Source: Bacillota bacterium (GTDB lineage: Bacteria; Bacillota; Clostridia; Acetivibrionales; DSM-2933). From it: DNA of 8,157 nt. The position numbers and the translations under genes are program-made. The stretch spans positions 1 to 8,157 of the forward strand of contig JAEZNF010000133.1 in assembly GCA_023441845.1 (NCBI GenBank). Direction: 5' to 3'. The notes under the pieces are model-generated. The model did not search any database. It was given only the letters and a program-made list of their open reading frames with translations, and was not told where the DNA came from. The first letter of the stretch is position 1. Each line of letters begins with the position of its first letter. Positions 5,972 through 8,157 of this stretch are shown piece by piece.

Positions 5972-8157
5972 ATGGAATTCATAACAAATCCCTTGCTTGA
6001 GATAGATGAGTATAAGACTGTTTTAAACTCAATAAAAAGATATAATAATGCTATTAATATTTCTGGACCTTCTGATTCACAGAAGGTTCATATTTCCTAT
6101 TCTTTATACCGGCATCTGGGTATCAGAGGCATTTACCTAACATACAACGAAATGCAGGCAAGAAAGCTCTATGAGGACTTTTCGTTTTTTATGGGCGATG
6201 AGGCGGTTTATTTTCCTGCAAAAGAAATCATGCTGCATGATGTTGAGGCCAAAAGCTATGATACGGCTTATCAAAGGCTGGATCTACTGAACAGGATAAT
6301 AGAGAACAGATTTGGGATTATTGTGGTGTCTATTGAGGCTATGGTCCAGAAGCTTATTTCTCCCCAGCTTTTCAGTCAAAGCATTCTCGAATATAAAGTG
6401 GGGGACAGGATAGAGTTTACTGATCTTCCACATAAACTGGTATCGGCAGGGTATGAAAGAGTAAGCACTGTTGAAGGAAAGGGCCAGTTTGCCGTGAGGG
6501 GAGGCATTGCAGATATTTTCCCGGTTAATTTGGCTTATGCCGTCAGGATTGAGCTGTTTGACGATGAGATTGACTCCATAAGAGAATTGAACGTAGATTC
6601 ACAGCGTTCTACCGATAAACTTGAGCGGGTTAAAGTAATACCTGCCCGGGAAATTATTTATTCCGTTGAAAAGCGTGAGAATGCTATAAGGAGTATTGAA
6701 AATGACCTTGCAGAGCTAATGAAAAAAGTCAAAACGGATAGAACCGATATCCGGGAAAAAATTATGAGCGATGTTGATAGAATGAATACCAGCTATTATT
6801 TTCCGGGTATAGACAGGTATATTCCGTACATCATGGATTTTCCGTCCTCCATATTGGAATATGCAGGAGATTCAATGGTCATAGTTGACGAACCTCAAAA
6901 GATAAAGCAGAGGGTTGAGAATATATTATTCGAGCATCATGAATACTGTAAAGCGTTGATGGAAAAGGGGCAGCTGCTTCCCCGGAGTTTTGACATATTC
7001 TTTGATTACGGGAATCTTTCCAAAATGCTTGTTAGTCAAAAGACGGTTTATTTAAACACATTTTCGGGAAATATCCCCGGCAGCGGAAATACGGTGGATA
7101 TAAGTATTGCATCCAGAGCGACGGGATCTTATCAGGGACATATGGAACTTTTAACCGAAGATATCCTGAAATGGAAGAATAACGGCAGCAGGGTATTAAT
7201 TCTGGCGGGGGCAAAAGTGCGGGGGGAAAAGCTTTCCGAGACGCTTCGTTCAAATGGAATTGAATCGGTTTACAGTGAAGATTGGCATGAGGATATTAAG
7301 AAGGGTCAGGTTGCTATAACCAACGGAAGCCTAAGCAGTGGTTTTGAATATCCGTCTATAGGGTTTGTAATAGTTGGAGACAAGGAAGTATTCGGTGTTG
7401 AAAGAAGGCGTCCTAAAGCTCGTGCTAAGGCCAAAGGCAGAAAGATAAACGTATTTACCGATCTGGATCCGGGAGATTTTGTTGTTCATCAGAGCCATGG
7501 AATAGGACAATATGTGGGTATTCAGCAGCTTGTTGTAGAAAATATAAGAAAAGACTATCTGAAAATATTGTATAATGACGGCGGCTATCTTTATGTGCCG
7601 ACAAGCCAGTTGGATTTGATACAGAAATATATAGGCTCGGAAGGTAAGGCTCCAAGGCTCAATAAGCTTGGGGGAAGCGATTGGCTGAAGTTAAAAAACA
7701 AGGTTAAGGAATCTTTAAAAGAGATTGCCGGGGAGTTGGTGAAGCTATATGCTAAGAGGCAGGCAATGAAAGGCTTTGCATTTTCAAAGGATTCCGTCTG
7801 GCAGAATCAGTTTGAGGAAACATTTCCGTATGAAGAGACCGAGGACCAACTGAAATGTATTGAGGATATTAAGGCTGATATGGAAATGGAAAAACCCATG
7901 GATAGGTTGTTATGCGGTGATGTAGGCTATGGGAAGACGGAAGTAGCTATAAGAGCAATTTTTAAAGCTGCCATGGACGGTAAACAGGTTGCATACCTTG
8001 TTCCTACCACTATTCTTGCCCAGCAGCACTACCGGAATTTTGCCGATAGAATGAAGGACTTCCCGGTAACTGTCGATGTCATAAGCCGTTTCAGGTCGAG
8101 GGCTGAACAGAAGGACATCTTAAAAGGTGTAAAGACAGGCACCATTGATGTGCTGAT
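5972..8157 (+). CDS. mfd: Transcription-repair coupling factor Mfd (3' partial)
   Basis: Mfd is an ATP-driven DNA translocase that pushes RNA polymerase stalled at DNA damage off the template and recruits UvrA to start nucleotide excision repair. The first 728 codons of a protein usually about 1,150-1,180 aa long are present, with the frame open at the right edge. The ATG at 5972 has AAAAGGA (5956-5962), which overlaps the pth stop codon, 9 bases upstream. In order one sees the UvrB-like N-terminal module (about 1-350; for example V-R-G-G-I-A-D-I-F-P and later S-Y-Q-G-H-M-E-L-L), a middle linker domain, the RNA-polymerase-interacting domain from about residue 496 (D-P-G-D-F-V-V-H-Q-S-H-G-I-G-Q-Y), the relay helices with G-S-E-G-K and L-Y-A-K-R-Q, and the first motor domain with Walker A G-D-V-G-Y-G-K-T (649-656) and V-P-T-T-I-L-A-Q-Q-H. 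The Walker B and second motor domain lie beyond the window. No frameshift is seen. Confidence 0.97.
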   Translation, partial: MEFITNPLLEIDEYKTVLNSIKRYNNAINISGPSDSQKVHISYSLYRHLGIRGIYLTYNEMQARKLYEDFSFFMGDEAVYFPAKEIMLHDVEAKSYDTAYQRLDLLNRIIENRFGIIVVSIEAMVQKLISPQLFSQSILEYKVGDRIEFTDLPHKLVSAGYERVSTVEGKGQFAVRGGIADIFPVNLAYAVRIELFDDEIDSIRELNVDSQRSTDKLERVKVIPAREIIYSVEKRENAIRSIENDLAELMKKVKTDRTDIREKIMSDVDRMNTSYYFPGIDRYIPYIMDFPSSILEYAGDSMVIVDEPQKIKQRVENILFEHHEYCKALMEKGQLLPRSFDIFFDYGNLSKMLVSQKTVYLNTFSGNIPGSGNTVDISIASRATGSYQGHMELLTEDILKWKNNGSRVLILAGAKVRGEKLSETLRSNGIESVYSEDWHEDIKKGQVAITNGSLSSGFEYPSIGFVIVGDKEVFGVERRRPKARAKAKGRKINVFTDLDPGDFVVHQSHGIGQYVGIQQLVVENIRKDYLKILYNDGGYLYVPTSQLDLIQKYIGSEGKAPRLNKLGGSDWLKLKNKVKESLKEIAGELVKLYAKRQAMKGFAFSKDSVWQNQFEETFPYEETEDQLKCIEDIKADMEMEKPMDRLLCGDVGYGKTEVAIRAIFKAAMDGKQVAYLVPTTILAQQHYRNFADRMKDFPVTVDVISRFRSRAEQKDILKGVKTGTIDVL

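Noticed and set aside
1..8157. CRISPR arrays, insertion sequences, tRNA or rRNA genes, or a phage or defence cassette
   Set aside because: I saw no regularly spaced repeats, transposase-like frames, tRNA-like cloverleaf ends or defence-protein motifs; apart from the damaged glmU the region is an ordinary housekeeping and chemotaxis segment.

Overview
The window looks like a chromosomal piece of a low-G+C Gram-positive anaerobe of the class Clostridia. The signs are AT-rich intergenic DNA, strong GGAGG-type ribosome binding sites, a lipoprotein signal in place of a periplasmic one, and the housekeeping order glmU-prs-pth-mfd. A Ruminiclostridium/Acetivibrio-type relative is my guess; this is inference from style, with no search behind it. 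Every gene I can support is on the + strand.

Positions 1-2840 hold a sensory/uptake region. A solute-binding lipoprotein gene enters from the left edge (its 5' end lies outside the window). It is followed by a 177-base gap with a probable promoter and a perfect 12-bp inverted repeat, then a complete methyl-accepting chemotaxis protein (550 aa) closed by a rho-independent terminator. No permease or ATPase gene accompanies the binding protein here, so the pair could be a sensing module, but this is only inferred from adjacency.

Positions 2841-3114 contain no convincing gene: only a possible promoter for glmU, short repeats and a 30-codon open frame of doubtful meaning.

Positions 3115-8157 hold the housekeeping cluster: glmU (UDP-GlcNAc synthesis), prs (PRPP synthesis), pth (peptidyl-tRNA hydrolase, also called spoVC) and the first 728 codons of mfd (transcription-repair coupling factor), which runs off the right edge. 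A clear terminator separates prs from pth. pth and mfd are 14 bases apart and are probably co-transcribed.

The most notable observation is that glmU is broken. The uridyltransferase half is intact, but the reading frame stops at residue 337 in the middle of the left-handed beta-helix, just where the acetyltransferase site should begin. Immediately downstream, in another frame, lie about 18 codons that read like the normal C-terminal tail of GlmU (IARIRQ...). This is the signature of an internal deletion of roughly 0.3 kb (3n+1 bases) removing nearly the whole acetyltransferase domain. It is either a real lesion or an assembly error. I saw no CRISPR array, tRNA, rRNA, insertion sequence or clearly new defence or metabolic system.
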